Part shown: piece after piece, positions 40,947-49,200 of the stretch | Layout of the letters: every line of letters begins with the position of its first letter | How positions within the stretch are numbered: the first letter of the stretch is position 1 | Assembly: GCA_027314685.1 (NCBI GenBank) | Contig: DAHVAI010000196.1 | Coordinates: 1-49,709, forward strand | DNA: 49,709 nucleotides | Direction of reading: 5' to 3' | Source: Nitrososphaerota archaeon | GTDB taxonomy: Archaea; Thermoproteota; Nitrososphaeria; Nitrososphaerales; CADDZS01 | Program-made: the position numbers and the translations under genes | The notes under the pieces: model-generated | Seen by the model: the letters and a program-made list of their open reading frames with translations, nothing else | The model's database searches: none | Told to the model about the DNA's origin: nothing

Positions 40947-41639
40947 ATGGCGGTTCAGCCCCTCAAACAGACTGCGAGGAGGATTTTTGGTGGGCTGTAC
41001 GTCACGTATGACTGGGTGGTGGACTATTTTACGCTCTTTCAGGATAGTTACTGGAAGCGCTGGTTGATCGGAGAAGCAAGGGTTTCTACTGAAGATATCA
41101 CTCTTGACATAGGTTGCGGCACTGGAGTGCTCGAGGAGAAATTTATTCCATATGCAAGCGTCGTTGGTGTTGACTTGAGCAACGAAATGATCGCTATTGC
41201 GAGGTCAAAGCAAATTGCAAGTTTGGCTCTTGTTTGGGGAGATGCTGAAAAGTTGCCGTTTGCTTCAAGTTCTTTCGACAAAGTGTTGTCCTGCTACGCA
41301 GTAAAGTACTGTAATCTGGACAAGTTAGTAGAGCAGATATATCGTGTCCTAAAGCCCGGCGGTCGTCTCGTTCTTTACGACTTCGCAAGACCTCGTGGAT
41401 TATTTGGGCCGCTTCACTTTTTCTATATCTACGGAATTTTCAGGCTGTTGGGTGTGCTTACGAGAAGATTGGACCGCGGTATGTCAATCACATTTAGCGA
41501 GCTTCCAGGCATAATATCAAGAACGCACTGGTATGAGGATCTCGGAACAATCCTAGTAAATAAGGGATTTCAGGATCTTTCTACTCGATTTCTCTCCGGT
41601 GGCGGTGTCGCGATTTTCTGGGCGACGAAACCGCGATAG
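40947..41639 (+). CDS. Class I SAM-dependent methyltransferase (UbiE-like)
   Basis: The 230-residue protein has motif I LDIGCGTGVLEEKF (near residues 54-67), motif II VVGVDLSNEMIAIARSK, motif III WGDAEKLPFASSSFDKVLSC and motif IV YRVLKPGGRLVLYDFARP, as in UbiE/COQ5-type methyltransferases that act on quinones, lipids or small molecules. A hydrophobic stretch FFYIYGIFRLLGVL in the C-terminal half may help bind a membrane-soluble substrate. The ATG immediately follows the stop of the zincin-like gene. The substrate is unknown. Confidence 0.88.
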   Translation: MAVQPLKQTARRIFGGLYVTYDWVVDYFTLFQDSYWKRWLIGEARVSTEDITLDIGCGTGVLEEKFIPYASVVGVDLSNEMIAIARSKQIASLALVWGDAEKLPFASSSFDKVLSCYAVKYCNLDKLVEQIYRVLKPGGRLVLYDFARPRGLFGPLHFFYIYGIFRLLGVLTRRLDRGMSITFSELPGIISRTHWYEDLGTILVNKGFQDLSTRFLSGGGVAIFWATKPR

Positions 41640-41640
41640 G

Positions 41641-42033
41641 TCAATACTTTTCTTTTAGTGCCTTGAAGGTTTCAAAGACGAATATTACGATAGCGAGAAC
41701 ATTGACGAGCATAGCGAATATGTAGACCCCTGATAATGCAGTAGGTCTAAAGAACAATATCATAATGAAAAGTGTGGCAATGAAGAGAGTGAGATAGGTC
41801 GTCTGGAAGGGGATAACTGATCTTCTTATCCTAATCATATTCTCAAATATGATCTTGTCAACTATGTATCCGCCGGCTTCCTCTCTCGCAAGGCCCTGCT
41901 CCACAAGCTTCCTGATGTGATAGTGAGCTAGAGATGGCGAACTAAGTGAAAGGCCGTTCTGCACTTCGTGCACGCCGACTGGCCTACCTTGTTTGTAAAG
42001 AAACCGGTAAACTCGAAGTGTAGTAGCGTTCAA
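41641..42033 (-). CDS. Winged-helix protein with two C-terminal membrane helices
   Basis: The 130-residue protein starts with a winged helix (LRVYRFLYKQGRPVGVHEVQ, SSPSLAHYHIRKLVEQGLA, EEAGGYIVDKII) over about residues 5-65, followed by two hydrophobic helices (about 75-95 and 102-122) and a short basic end. This layout is a common archaeal membrane-bound DNA-binding regulator. It would sense a membrane or envelope signal and bind DNA directly. The start is probably TTG or ATG at 42033; it converges with the methyltransferase gene. Confidence 0.75.
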   Translation of the reverse strand: MNATTLRVYRFLYKQGRPVGVHEVQNGLSLSSPSLAHYHIRKLVEQGLAREEAGGYIVDKIIFENMIRIRRSVIPFQTTYLTLFIATLFIMILFFRPTALSGVYIFAMLVNVLAIVIFVFETFKALKEKY

Positions 42034-42225
42034 TGTATCCTTTGCTATGTGGATAGTTCGCTTATATTATTTCAGTTATACAAAATTAGGATTCATACCA
42101 GGGATCCACCGGAATAGTCAAAGCTTTGCGTGAGGACGACCGCAGCAACCGTTCTAAAAATAGAATGACCCTCCTAAGTGACTTTCAAAAAATAGAGTCG
42201 TATTAACAGTGCATTTGAGTAAAAA

Positions 42226-42733
42226 ATGTCAGAATACAGAGGTAAAATCTTTCCCGGTGCTGTGCTTGCTGTGATCATGGCCACAGGTTTAGCAGGGGCA
42301 ACTGTTCTAGTAACTCCACCATTGGATTGAAAGCAATAGGAATTCACGGTAACTTCACGGCACAGACTGCAGGTTGCACCTCGATCAGCACGGGCCAACA
42401 GGACAATGCCGGATTCGACCACTATTCGGGTTGTTGTAACATCTATGGTATGAACGACTTTGTGTTCTTCCCGAACTCGACCATAACAACCCAGTCTTCC
42501 GGCTGTTCAACGGGAACAATGCAACTTTTCAATATGGCTGCAGCTCTCGACCAGATCATCAAGACGGTCTGCATTCCGTAGACCACTTAAGCATCGCTTC
42601 AGGGCAGTGTGTCATTCTCACCTTCTCTAGCACAATCACGGTTGGAAATGGGATAGTGATTCTCCCTTCTACTTTTGCAGGACAGCAATATACTGTCCAA
42701 GTTTTGCAACAAACAGCGCTGAAACAATGCTAA
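42226..42733 (+). pseudogene. Decayed secreted cysteine-containing protein
   Basis: ATG 42226 gives a signal-peptide-like start, MSEYRGKIFPGAVLAVIMAT then GLAGATVLVTPP, which ends at a TGA. A shifted frame continues AIGIHGNFTAQTAGCTSIST, DHYSGCCNIYGMNDFVFFPN and STITTQSSGCSTGTMQLFNM, with six or more cysteines. A second shift leads to SVDHLSIASGQCVILTFSST and VILPSTFAGQQYTVQVLQQT before TAA 42733. The composition is that of an exported protein with disulfides. Further coding-like sequence (KAGASVVGYISGAILESFRK) follows to about 42869. The family is unknown. Confidence 0.6.
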
Positions 42734-42912
42734 ACTGCACATTACCAGCCACCGCAATCAGTTGCACACCAGTTCATAACAACTTCGGCTATGAAGGCGG
42801 GCGCTAGCGTTGTTGGATATATTTCTGGTGCAATCTTGGAATCATTTCGGAAACTCCTCAAATAGTTTGGTAAAATTTGCTAGATACAAGGAGCAAATAA
42901 GGTGGAAATAAA

Positions 42913-43173
42913 TTGAGCAGAAACACCCAATTAATCCAAGACAACGTGTTTGAAGCACCAAGTCAGAGCAAACGTGGCCTTGCTTCAGCCTCAGAGGAAA
43001 CTAGAGAGCGCGTTGCGAAGTCAGGCGGTACTGCTCAACATGCGATCAGAGGATTGCAAGGCTCATCCCCAGAACTAAGAAAAGCTGTTGCTAGAAAGGG
43101 CGGACTTGCAAGAGGGGCCCAGCGACGCAGAATGAAACAGCAGAGACCGGAAGAGCAAGAATTCTCAATATAA
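42913..43173 (+). CDS. KGG-repeat stress-protein-like small protein
   Basis: The 86-residue hydrophilic protein has two copies of a KGG-like motif: SEETRERVAKSGGTAQHA and SPELRKAVARKGGLARGA. They resemble the glycine-rich repeats of bacterial stress-induced proteins (GsiB, KGG/con-10 type), which are intrinsically disordered. The tail is basic and then acidic (RRRMKQQRPEEQE). The start is TTG 42913, preceded by a weak GGTGG. It is probably a soluble, desiccation- or stress-related protein. It is intact, in contrast with the broken gene just upstream. Confidence 0.7.
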   Translation: MSRNTQLIQDNVFEAPSQSKRGLASASEETRERVAKSGGTAQHAIRGLQGSSPELRKAVARKGGLARGAQRRRMKQQRPEEQEFSI

Positions 43174-43211
43174 AAGAAAGCCCTCCTATCTTCAGCTGAC
43201 TTTATTTTCCT

Positions 43212-43982
43212 ATGCTCATCTCTGATGGTGAGATGCGCTTTTTCAGTTCTAAGAGCAAACTTTCGAAAGATGCGTACTCTCTAGGATTTTCTGAACATTT
43301 CGAGTGGCGTGTAGCAATGGGCAAGGAAAGCGTTGCACAAGCAGACTGGATCATGAACAACGGCATATCATTCTTGGAGAGAGTCTACTCCGTTTACAAA
43401 AACGATATTCTGAGGTTGGGCGACGCAAAGAATCTACCGATACATGTTGTAATAAAACCCAGTTACGAGTGTCAGGGTGGCATAAGTGGAGTTACTGGAA
43501 ACGGCGAGCTGAGCTATTGTGCAGGAAAGTGGGATACAAACGAGTTCTGTCACGGTATTCTTGCCCATGAGTTGTGCAATCTTTTCACCGGAGAACTTGT
43601 TAGCCCAGGGTGGCCCGAAACTTGGTGGGCAAACCATCGATCCCCGTTTCCAACTGTGATCGCAAACGAGGCACTGCGGAAACTGATTCCTGAGTATTAT
43701 AGGAGGTGGGGTGACTACAACGATCCGCTTGTCCTGATGTTCGACAGCATCTACAGGGAATACCCCGGAGTTTTTCCAAGGATGTTTCAGAAGATGAGGG
43801 AACTAAGAGTAAGTCTGGCCAGATACGCTGAGCCCGATTTGAGTCATGTTGTTTATTACTTCATGTTCTATGCTGCTGGCAAGAATACGGTCTCGAACTA
43901 TTTCGTTTCTCCCCCGATGCCGCCGGTGAACCCGACTAAGATTTCCGAGTATGAAACGAAATTTAGTCTGGGCGTTGTATGA
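43212..43982 (+). CDS. Zincin-like protein with HELCN motif
   Basis: The 256-residue protein contains AHELCNLFTGELVSPGWPET (H119, E120) followed by WWANHRSPFPTVIANEALRK. This is the layout of a zinc-metallopeptidase-like domain in which Asn replaces the second His of HExxH. The family preserves the GWPxxWWA-x-x-RSPFP motif, so a conserved non-peptidase or unusual metal role is possible. No signal peptide is seen; a hydrophobic segment is lacking. The start is ATG 43212. No neighbour shares an operon with it. Confidence 0.65.
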   Translation: MLISDGEMRFFSSKSKLSKDAYSLGFSEHFEWRVAMGKESVAQADWIMNNGISFLERVYSVYKNDILRLGDAKNLPIHVVIKPSYECQGGISGVTGNGELSYCAGKWDTNEFCHGILAHELCNLFTGELVSPGWPETWWANHRSPFPTVIANEALRKLIPEYYRRWGDYNDPLVLMFDSIYREYPGVFPRMFQKMRELRVSLARYAEPDLSHVVYYFMFYAAGKNTVSNYFVSPPMPPVNPTKISEYETKFSLGVV

Positions 43983-44085
43983 TTTTATCTCTGTTGCATC
44001 TAAACACAGAGACAAGGCAGTTGTAAGCTTGGAAGGACTATCACTGTTGCGGAATTGTTCAAACTGTAGTATGGTTCCACGTTTC

Positions 44086-44480
44086 TCAAAAAAATGGATC
44101 ATTCAACCGTCGGGGGTGTGTTTGTTCATTTGGATGTTCTCGGCCATGCCCGCCCAGAATAATCTTAAGTCCCATTATCAATCCACAGAACAGAGGAAAG
44201 CCAAGTATTGCAAGGAAAGGTGGTATTGAAGCGATTTGCGAGATGACTACTGCTAGTTTTACGGTCATGAAAAGAGAATATGAAAGATATGGAGAACGGA
44301 GCTACAAACCCTATCAGAAAACCGAAGACCAAAGCATGTAGTTTCCTGATCCGCAAAATTGGCAGAGCAGCAAGTACACTAATCCATACAATCAACATGT
44401 AAATAGTTAAAACATAATATAGTTAAAACATAAGCTAATACTACTGCTACTGCAACTCCAACATATTTTAGGCTAAACAT
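44086..44480 (-). pseudogene. Small multi-helix membrane protein disrupted by a 16-bp duplication
   Basis: ATG 44480 reads MFSLKYVGVAVAVVLAYVLT. Then a 16-base tandem duplication (44401-44432) shifts the frame. Removing one copy gives AYVLTIYMLIVWISVLAALP, then LRIRKLHALVFGFLIGFVAP and a second helix pair. A further one-base shift near 44268 leads to KLAVVISQIASIPPFLAILG and GLIMGLKIILGGHGREHPNE to the stop at 44086. With both repairs a continuous four-helix membrane protein of about 125 residues results. The family is unknown. Confidence 0.7.
44401..44432. repeat. 16-bp tandem duplication
   Basis: AAATAGTTAAAACATA (44401-44416) and ATATAGTTAAAACATA (44417-44432) are adjacent copies with one mismatch. 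Sixteen is not a multiple of three, so the duplication frameshifts the minus-strand membrane gene. Confidence 0.85.
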
Positions 44481-44860
44481 ATTCGATGGTCACCACAGAT
44501 AGTATAGCGGAATAGTCGCCGTTCTTGACTTGATCAAAGGTTGGAGGAAAGCGTAATCCGTTACAGGAAATCTCGATTGAAATTCAGCAACAGTGCTTAC
44601 TGATTCTGCTCAACATTTTTGCCCGAATTCCGTCTTAGCGTATCCTTCCAAGAGTTTTCGGAGCAATTCTTCTTTGTGCTAGTTTAGGATTGTTGAGAGA
44701 ATCAAACCACGGATTCAACAGTTCCTTAAATAATGATGTTAGTTCATCCGTGCTATTGCCTGTCTTTTCTTGATTTGGTTACTTGCATTCCCTCATAGAA
44801 TAGTCAAACAGAACTGCTATACAAATAAATGCAGAGTGATCAACGGATCTACGACCACAA
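44481..44860. other. Intergenic region with a start-less minus-strand coding remnant
   Basis: No intact gene is seen. On the minus strand, from about 44785 down to 44637, a frame reads GNSTDELTSLFKELLNPWFD then AQRRIAPKTLGRIR and a stop. It has a coding-like amphipathic pattern but no start codon, so it looks like the 3' end of a lost gene. The right part holds the promoter of the large gene at 44861. Confidence 0.35.
44817..44829 (+). promoter_or_regulatory. AT-rich TATA-like element of the 1097-aa gene
   Basis: CTATACAAATAAA is centred about 38 bases before the GTG at 44861, in the right region for a TATA box with a short leader. Confidence 0.4.
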
Positions 44861-47800
44861 GTGCCCGAAGATCCTAGTCCACCAATTGAAGAGATCGAAC
44901 AAGTGGTGGACATAGAAGCACTTGAGCGTGATAAGGCTCGGTTGTCGCAGATAATAGGCAAAACAGGTAAGGAACTGGACGACATGATAGCCAGACTAGG
45001 TACTGAGGCAAATCAAGTTGCAAACAAAGTTAGCGACGAAGCAAGCGCCGTTATGAACTATCATCGTTCTGCGTCTCGAAAGATCGTGGAGACTGTCAAT
45101 AATGAGGAAACGAGTGTTCGCGAGACTGTTTTTTCTCTTGCAAGCTCGCTGGATTATTTCTTCTGGGTTGTCGCAGGACTACTTGTAGGCTTCGGATTGG
45201 TTGCAGGTTACATAGTTTCAAGCGTTTCAAGGATATTTCTTGGAATTTTCTCTCTGGTGTGGTTAATAGTGGCCCTTGGGATACTATTCATACTTCATTC
45301 CAAGGTTTCCGCGCTAAGATCGCGATCCAATGATCTCGGGCAAGTTAAGGAGATGCAGGAGGAGATGACCGAGATGGTGGTATCGCTTCCACAGCCACAA
45401 CCGGATGTGCAACTATTTGAAAGCTCTGCGAAGGCTCTTGGGGACGCAGTTGGCAAACTCACGTCAGCTGCTTCAGACTTGGTCAGCATTGATAAGCAAG
45501 CTATGAAGCTCCGCTCACGGGAACAATTCGTCCAATCTTTCTTAATGGCTCTCGATCACTATGGATTTGTGATAGAGGCTCAGTCAGTTGAGAAATTCAG
45601 AAAGGTTCTGGTCTTGGTCGACGACGAAGCATCTTACCTAGAATCTCTGACATCGAAATGCAAGGAAATGTTTCCGAGCATAGCTCAGGCCATTCTGAAG
45701 CTGGCGTATTTTGATTGCCAAGGGTACGTAAACGAGACCGATCGTCTATTGGAGGTCATCAAGAAAACTCCTTCGTTAAGGATCCAGCTCGCAAATCTGC
45801 TAATTCGGAACAAATTACTAACGGCGCCGAACACAAGTGAAAGTTTTGTGCCGGCACTATCCGAGCTCTTGATGAATCTTCAGACATATAGTTTGGATGC
45901 GGTAAAGGTGGAATCAGTTGGATTCTTAGAACGTCTCGCTGCTTTCAAGGTTGAAACGATAAACCACTTGGCACTATTTGATTTGAACATAGTCGAAGGT
46001 GTGGTAGAGTTGATGGCCTTCATGCCAAAGTCGTCCAGCAGTGAAAAGTCGCGAAATGAGGTGCTAGAGTATATCGCTACTGAATTACTACAGATAGACC
46101 CAAATTTTGTAGAGCTCTTAGTCAGGGCCGCTATTGGGGATGCGGGAAAGACAAAGTACTGGAGATTAATCGTGAAATCAAATAATTTACCAGGCCTTGC
46201 AGCAATTTTAGCTAAAAAACGACTCGCTCCTGTTCATTCGGAATTTGATAAGAACATATACATTCGTCATCTGCTGCTGGCAATGCAGGCTTCACATGAT
46301 GAGTTCTCGTTGCAGGTAATCGAAAAGAACCTTCGTATGATCGAAGACACCATAATTACCCTTGAGAAGAATGTGAAACGGACCTCCCAGTTATACCGAC
46401 TTCACCTGAATGATTTCTCCTATCTTCACTCGCACGTTCCAAAGACGATCGAAGCGACTGAAGACGAATTAATTGTAGCCACAGCGCATCGGTTATCGTT
46501 GAAGCCTAAGATTTTCGAGCTCTTGTATTTCTCTGCCGTGGGATCCGATAGGGTTACAAAGTCCTTTAACGAAGTCATCGGTAATGAGCAGACAGCCAAA
46601 TTACTTGCTGATTTCTTGATGTCAAGCGGTTTCGTTCCAAAGAGCGGGTTCAGCAAATCGCTCGTATTATTGCTAAGAACGCGTAAATCTTTGGACCTCA
46701 CGAACTTTGTGTTTGACTACGCACGATATGAAAAGCTACTAGAACGGTCTGATAACTTGTGGCGTTTCATGAAGGCGAAAGCTTGTTGCGAAAGAGCAAG
46801 ACCTCTTAGTTTTGCAGAGATATTGGTCCTTTGTCCGTCAGATTCGCCTTTAGCATATGAAGATCAGTTGGTTGCAATCGCCAAAAAATTGATCCCAAGT
46901 AAATTCGGGAAAAATGAGCTGACGGAGGATCAGCAAGAACAAACTGCATTGGTGGCAACAATGCTCTTCTTGACCGGAGTTGGCGATTTCACCTACAGGT
47001 CACTTCTTGCGAAGATTGCTGTGAAGCCTTTTGCCTGTAGGATTCTTTATAGGTACATCTACCTCACAGACCAGTCCGCGATCGTAAGGATTGAACCAAG
47101 ATTGGATGTGGCCGTAGTAGAGTCACTGGTGTTGCGCTCGGACGATCCAAATTTCAATTATTTCAAGTCGCAACTCGCTGACGGTCACTTCATAGGTAGC
47201 GCCGGCGAAGTCATCAATTCTCGGATGGCTGATATTTCAGCCTATATCAGAAAGTTCAAGAGGGCCGGTTTTGACTCGAGGTTGCTCGATGTTTTAGTAA
47301 CGCCTCTGAGACATGCGTTGTACGATGCATTAGATCTAGAGACATTGCAAATACTGATTACGGCGCAAACACTTGTTGCCTACATGCTTACAATTCCACC
47401 AAACCACCATATGAACGCGATCATAGATTCGACTGAATTTGAGGCATCAGGAAATGTATTGGCAGCGAAGGATGGAAGTAAGTATCACGAACTAGTACGA
47501 CTGTCAAGACCTACTAGGATAGGACTGGTGCCGTTAGAGATGCCATTTGAAATGTTTGCTACCAAGTTTGAAGAGGTATTTCGCGGTGCACTAAAAATGT
47601 ACGACTCAAAGTTAGCTAACAGTCAAAACTCGGATTTTCGCAGTTTCTATATCACAAGGATATTTCCCTCTACAACTTCGCATAGAGAAATCTCCAGTGT
47701 GGGTGAAACACAAAAAACGTTCGAGATGATACGTATCTTAGCGAGGAGTTCGATGACGGCTGTCGAGTGTTTGATGCTTCTCGCATTATTGCAGCCTGTA

Positions 47801-48154
47801 GATCGTACCCAAGCGGCAGTTAGAAATGTGCTGCAAGCCGTATTGGACAGCTCGGAGCTAAAGCTATTCTATCAGGACATCGACCAAAGTAAGGAGATTC
47901 AGCTCAAGTTTGCAGATCATACATTGGATAGAGCACTGATGTCTGAATATAATGTCACGAAACTATCATCATTGTGTAAGGCTCTAGGGGAGCAGTTTGA
48001 GAATATGGGAGAGGAAAGGGCAAGAAAGAAGTTTTACGAGTCCTTGAAGAAGGCGTTACCCGAAGACCTGAGGCTGCCACCAAATAAGGAAGAGATTTTC
48101 ATGAAGACATTGTTCGTGCGCGTGAGAAGCCTCGGTGCCTTGTTCAGAACGTAG
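44861..48154 (+). CDS. Large membrane-anchored helical protein of unknown function, 1097 aa
   Basis: The N-terminal 90 residues form a charged coiled-coil helix. Two membrane helices follow (about 99-119 and 124-146) with a short loop, and then about 950 residues of soluble, almost purely alpha-helical sequence with no cysteine clusters, P-loop or other catalytic motif that I can see. The spacing of leucines and short helices suggests an alpha-solenoid, but no repeat unit is exact. With both ends on the same side, the large domain would be cytoplasmic, like a scaffold at the membrane. The start is GTG 44861. It is fully intact in a neighbourhood of broken genes. I do not recognise a family. 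Confidence 0.85.
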   Translation: MPEDPSPPIEEIEQVVDIEALERDKARLSQIIGKTGKELDDMIARLGTEANQVANKVSDEASAVMNYHRSASRKIVETVNNEETSVRETVFSLASSLDYFFWVVAGLLVGFGLVAGYIVSSVSRIFLGIFSLVWLIVALGILFILHSKVSALRSRSNDLGQVKEMQEEMTEMVVSLPQPQPDVQLFESSAKALGDAVGKLTSAASDLVSIDKQAMKLRSREQFVQSFLMALDHYGFVIEAQSVEKFRKVLVLVDDEASYLESLTSKCKEMFPSIAQAILKLAYFDCQGYVNETDRLLEVIKKTPSLRIQLANLLIRNKLLTAPNTSESFVPALSELLMNLQTYSLDAVKVESVGFLERLAAFKVETINHLALFDLNIVEGVVELMAFMPKSSSSEKSRNEVLEYIATELLQIDPNFVELLVRAAIGDAGKTKYWRLIVKSNNLPGLAAILAKKRLAPVHSEFDKNIYIRHLLLAMQASHDEFSLQVIEKNLRMIEDTIITLEKNVKRTSQLYRLHLNDFSYLHSHVPKTIEATEDELIVATAHRLSLKPKIFELLYFSAVGSDRVTKSFNEVIGNEQTAKLLADFLMSSGFVPKSGFSKSLVLLLRTRKSLDLTNFVFDYARYEKLLERSDNLWRFMKAKACCERARPLSFAEILVLCPSDSPLAYEDQLVAIAKKLIPSKFGKNELTEDQQEQTALVATMLFLTGVGDFTYRSLLAKIAVKPFACRILYRYIYLTDQSAIVRIEPRLDVAVVESLVLRSDDPNFNYFKSQLADGHFIGSAGEVINSRMADISAYIRKFKRAGFDSRLLDVLVTPLRHALYDALDLETLQILITAQTLVAYMLTIPPNHHMNAIIDSTEFEASGNVLAAKDGSKYHELVRLSRPTRIGLVPLEMPFEMFATKFEEVFRGALKMYDSKLANSQNSDFRSFYITRIFPSTTSHREISSVGETQKTFEMIRILARSSMTAVECLMLLALLQPVDRTQAAVRNVLQAVLDSSELKLFYQDIDQSKEIQLKFADHTLDRALMSEYNVTKLSSLCKALGEQFENMGEERARKKFYESLKKALPEDLRLPPNKEEIFMKTLFVRVRSLGALFRT

Positions 48155-48212
48155 TCACGTCTGACTCACTAGAAAGAAATAGAGAAAAGGTTGTCGTGAT
48201 TATCTAACAGAT

Positions 48213-48659
48213 ATGGAAACAGGTAAGCTGATTGGTTTTCTCGTAGTTTTAGCGATTTTGATTTTTTTTGGGACTTTTGTTGCTCATGTTTCATCACCCA
48301 CATCACCGACTTCCAGCTCGTCTAGTTCAAATTTGATCCAGGGGATCATAACTGGATTTGTAACTGTAGGACCATCCCAGCCATCATGCAGTGCAAATCA
48401 ATCTTGCAATGTTAATCTGAGCGGTTACAGCTTACAGTTCACTTCTGTTTGCCAGGGAGCACCTTGCCAAAGCTATCTTGCAACCATAGCTCCTTCTGGT
48501 CATTACTCAATACTACTTGCACAGGGGCAGTATTCAATTACTGGTCTAGTTCCATCTTGTAACTGGGTCGGATGCTTTACTACATTCCCACTTACGGTCG
48601 AAGTTGTAGGAGGTTCGCAGATAGTAGCGAACATCAATATTGATACCGGAATCAGATGA
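48213..48659 (+). CDS. Small secreted or anchored protein with carboxypeptidase-regulatory-like fold
   Basis: The 148-residue protein has an N-terminal membrane helix (METGKLIGFLVVLAILIFFG), a Ser/Thr/Pro-rich linker (SSPTSPTSSSSSSN) and a beta-rich domain with four to six cysteines: PSCSANQSCNVNLSGYSLQF, VCQGAPCQSYLATI, and the ILLAQGQYSITGLVPSC motif typical of carboxypeptidase-regulatory-like (CNA-B/transthyretin) domains. It would be anchored outside the cell by its N-terminus. ATG 48213 lies 58 bases after the large protein's stop and the two could be co-expressed. Confidence 0.7.
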   Translation: METGKLIGFLVVLAILIFFGTFVAHVSSPTSPTSSSSSSNLIQGIITGFVTVGPSQPSCSANQSCNVNLSGYSLQFTSVCQGAPCQSYLATIAPSGHYSILLAQGQYSITGLVPSCNWVGCFTTFPLTVEVVGGSQIVANINIDTGIR

Positions 48660-49200
48660 TACTTTATCGCAGAGGTGTTGTGTCGAATTTATTACTGTAC
48701 TTCTCAAGAGACACCATTTCTTCTAAGGGATTTTCGCGCCTTTTTTCGTCCGGTTACCTTTCTTTGCCGGATATCCGAACCCGGCGATCACCGCAGGCTC
48801 AAGTTGTGGTGGAATTGCAAAGTCACGACGCAAGCTATCTATGTTAATTCCGGTAAAAACTCTGGAACAGACACCGTAAGACTTGAGACGAGTCTGTGAG
48901 AACTATGATTGCAAATTCACAGTTGGCCACCCACTTTCCAGTAGTACTGTCAGCGGCTAGCTGTCGGACATTATTGTGGTCCTGAATTGAGATGAAACGC
49001 CAGTGTTGTTCGTTCCACTTGCGGTTAGCCTTCATGCCTCCAATACTTTGAGTTTAACTTCAGGAGGAACTTTCTTTGAAGTATCATATTCTCTGCCTTC
49101 TAACTTTGCTGCTGCAGTCAAAAGCATCCATAACCATGCACCATTGGATGTTGGTTTGGCTTGTTCTTTAGTCCTTTCGCAGAACGGGGTTAGCTAGAAG
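48660..49200. other. Intergenic region with possible decayed secreted protein
   Basis: No intact gene is seen. Plus-strand pieces look like exported-protein sequence, for example AIYVNSGKNSGTDTVRLETS (to 48899) and HASNTLSLTSGGTFFEVSYS then SNFAAAVKSIHNHAPLDVGL (to 49197), but they lie in different frames and stops separate them. A decayed secreted protein is likely; the family is not recognised. Confidence 0.35.

Noticed and set aside
44401..44432. Start of a CRISPR array or tandem-repeat locus
   Set aside because: Only two directly adjacent copies without spacers; explained by a simple duplication within a gene.
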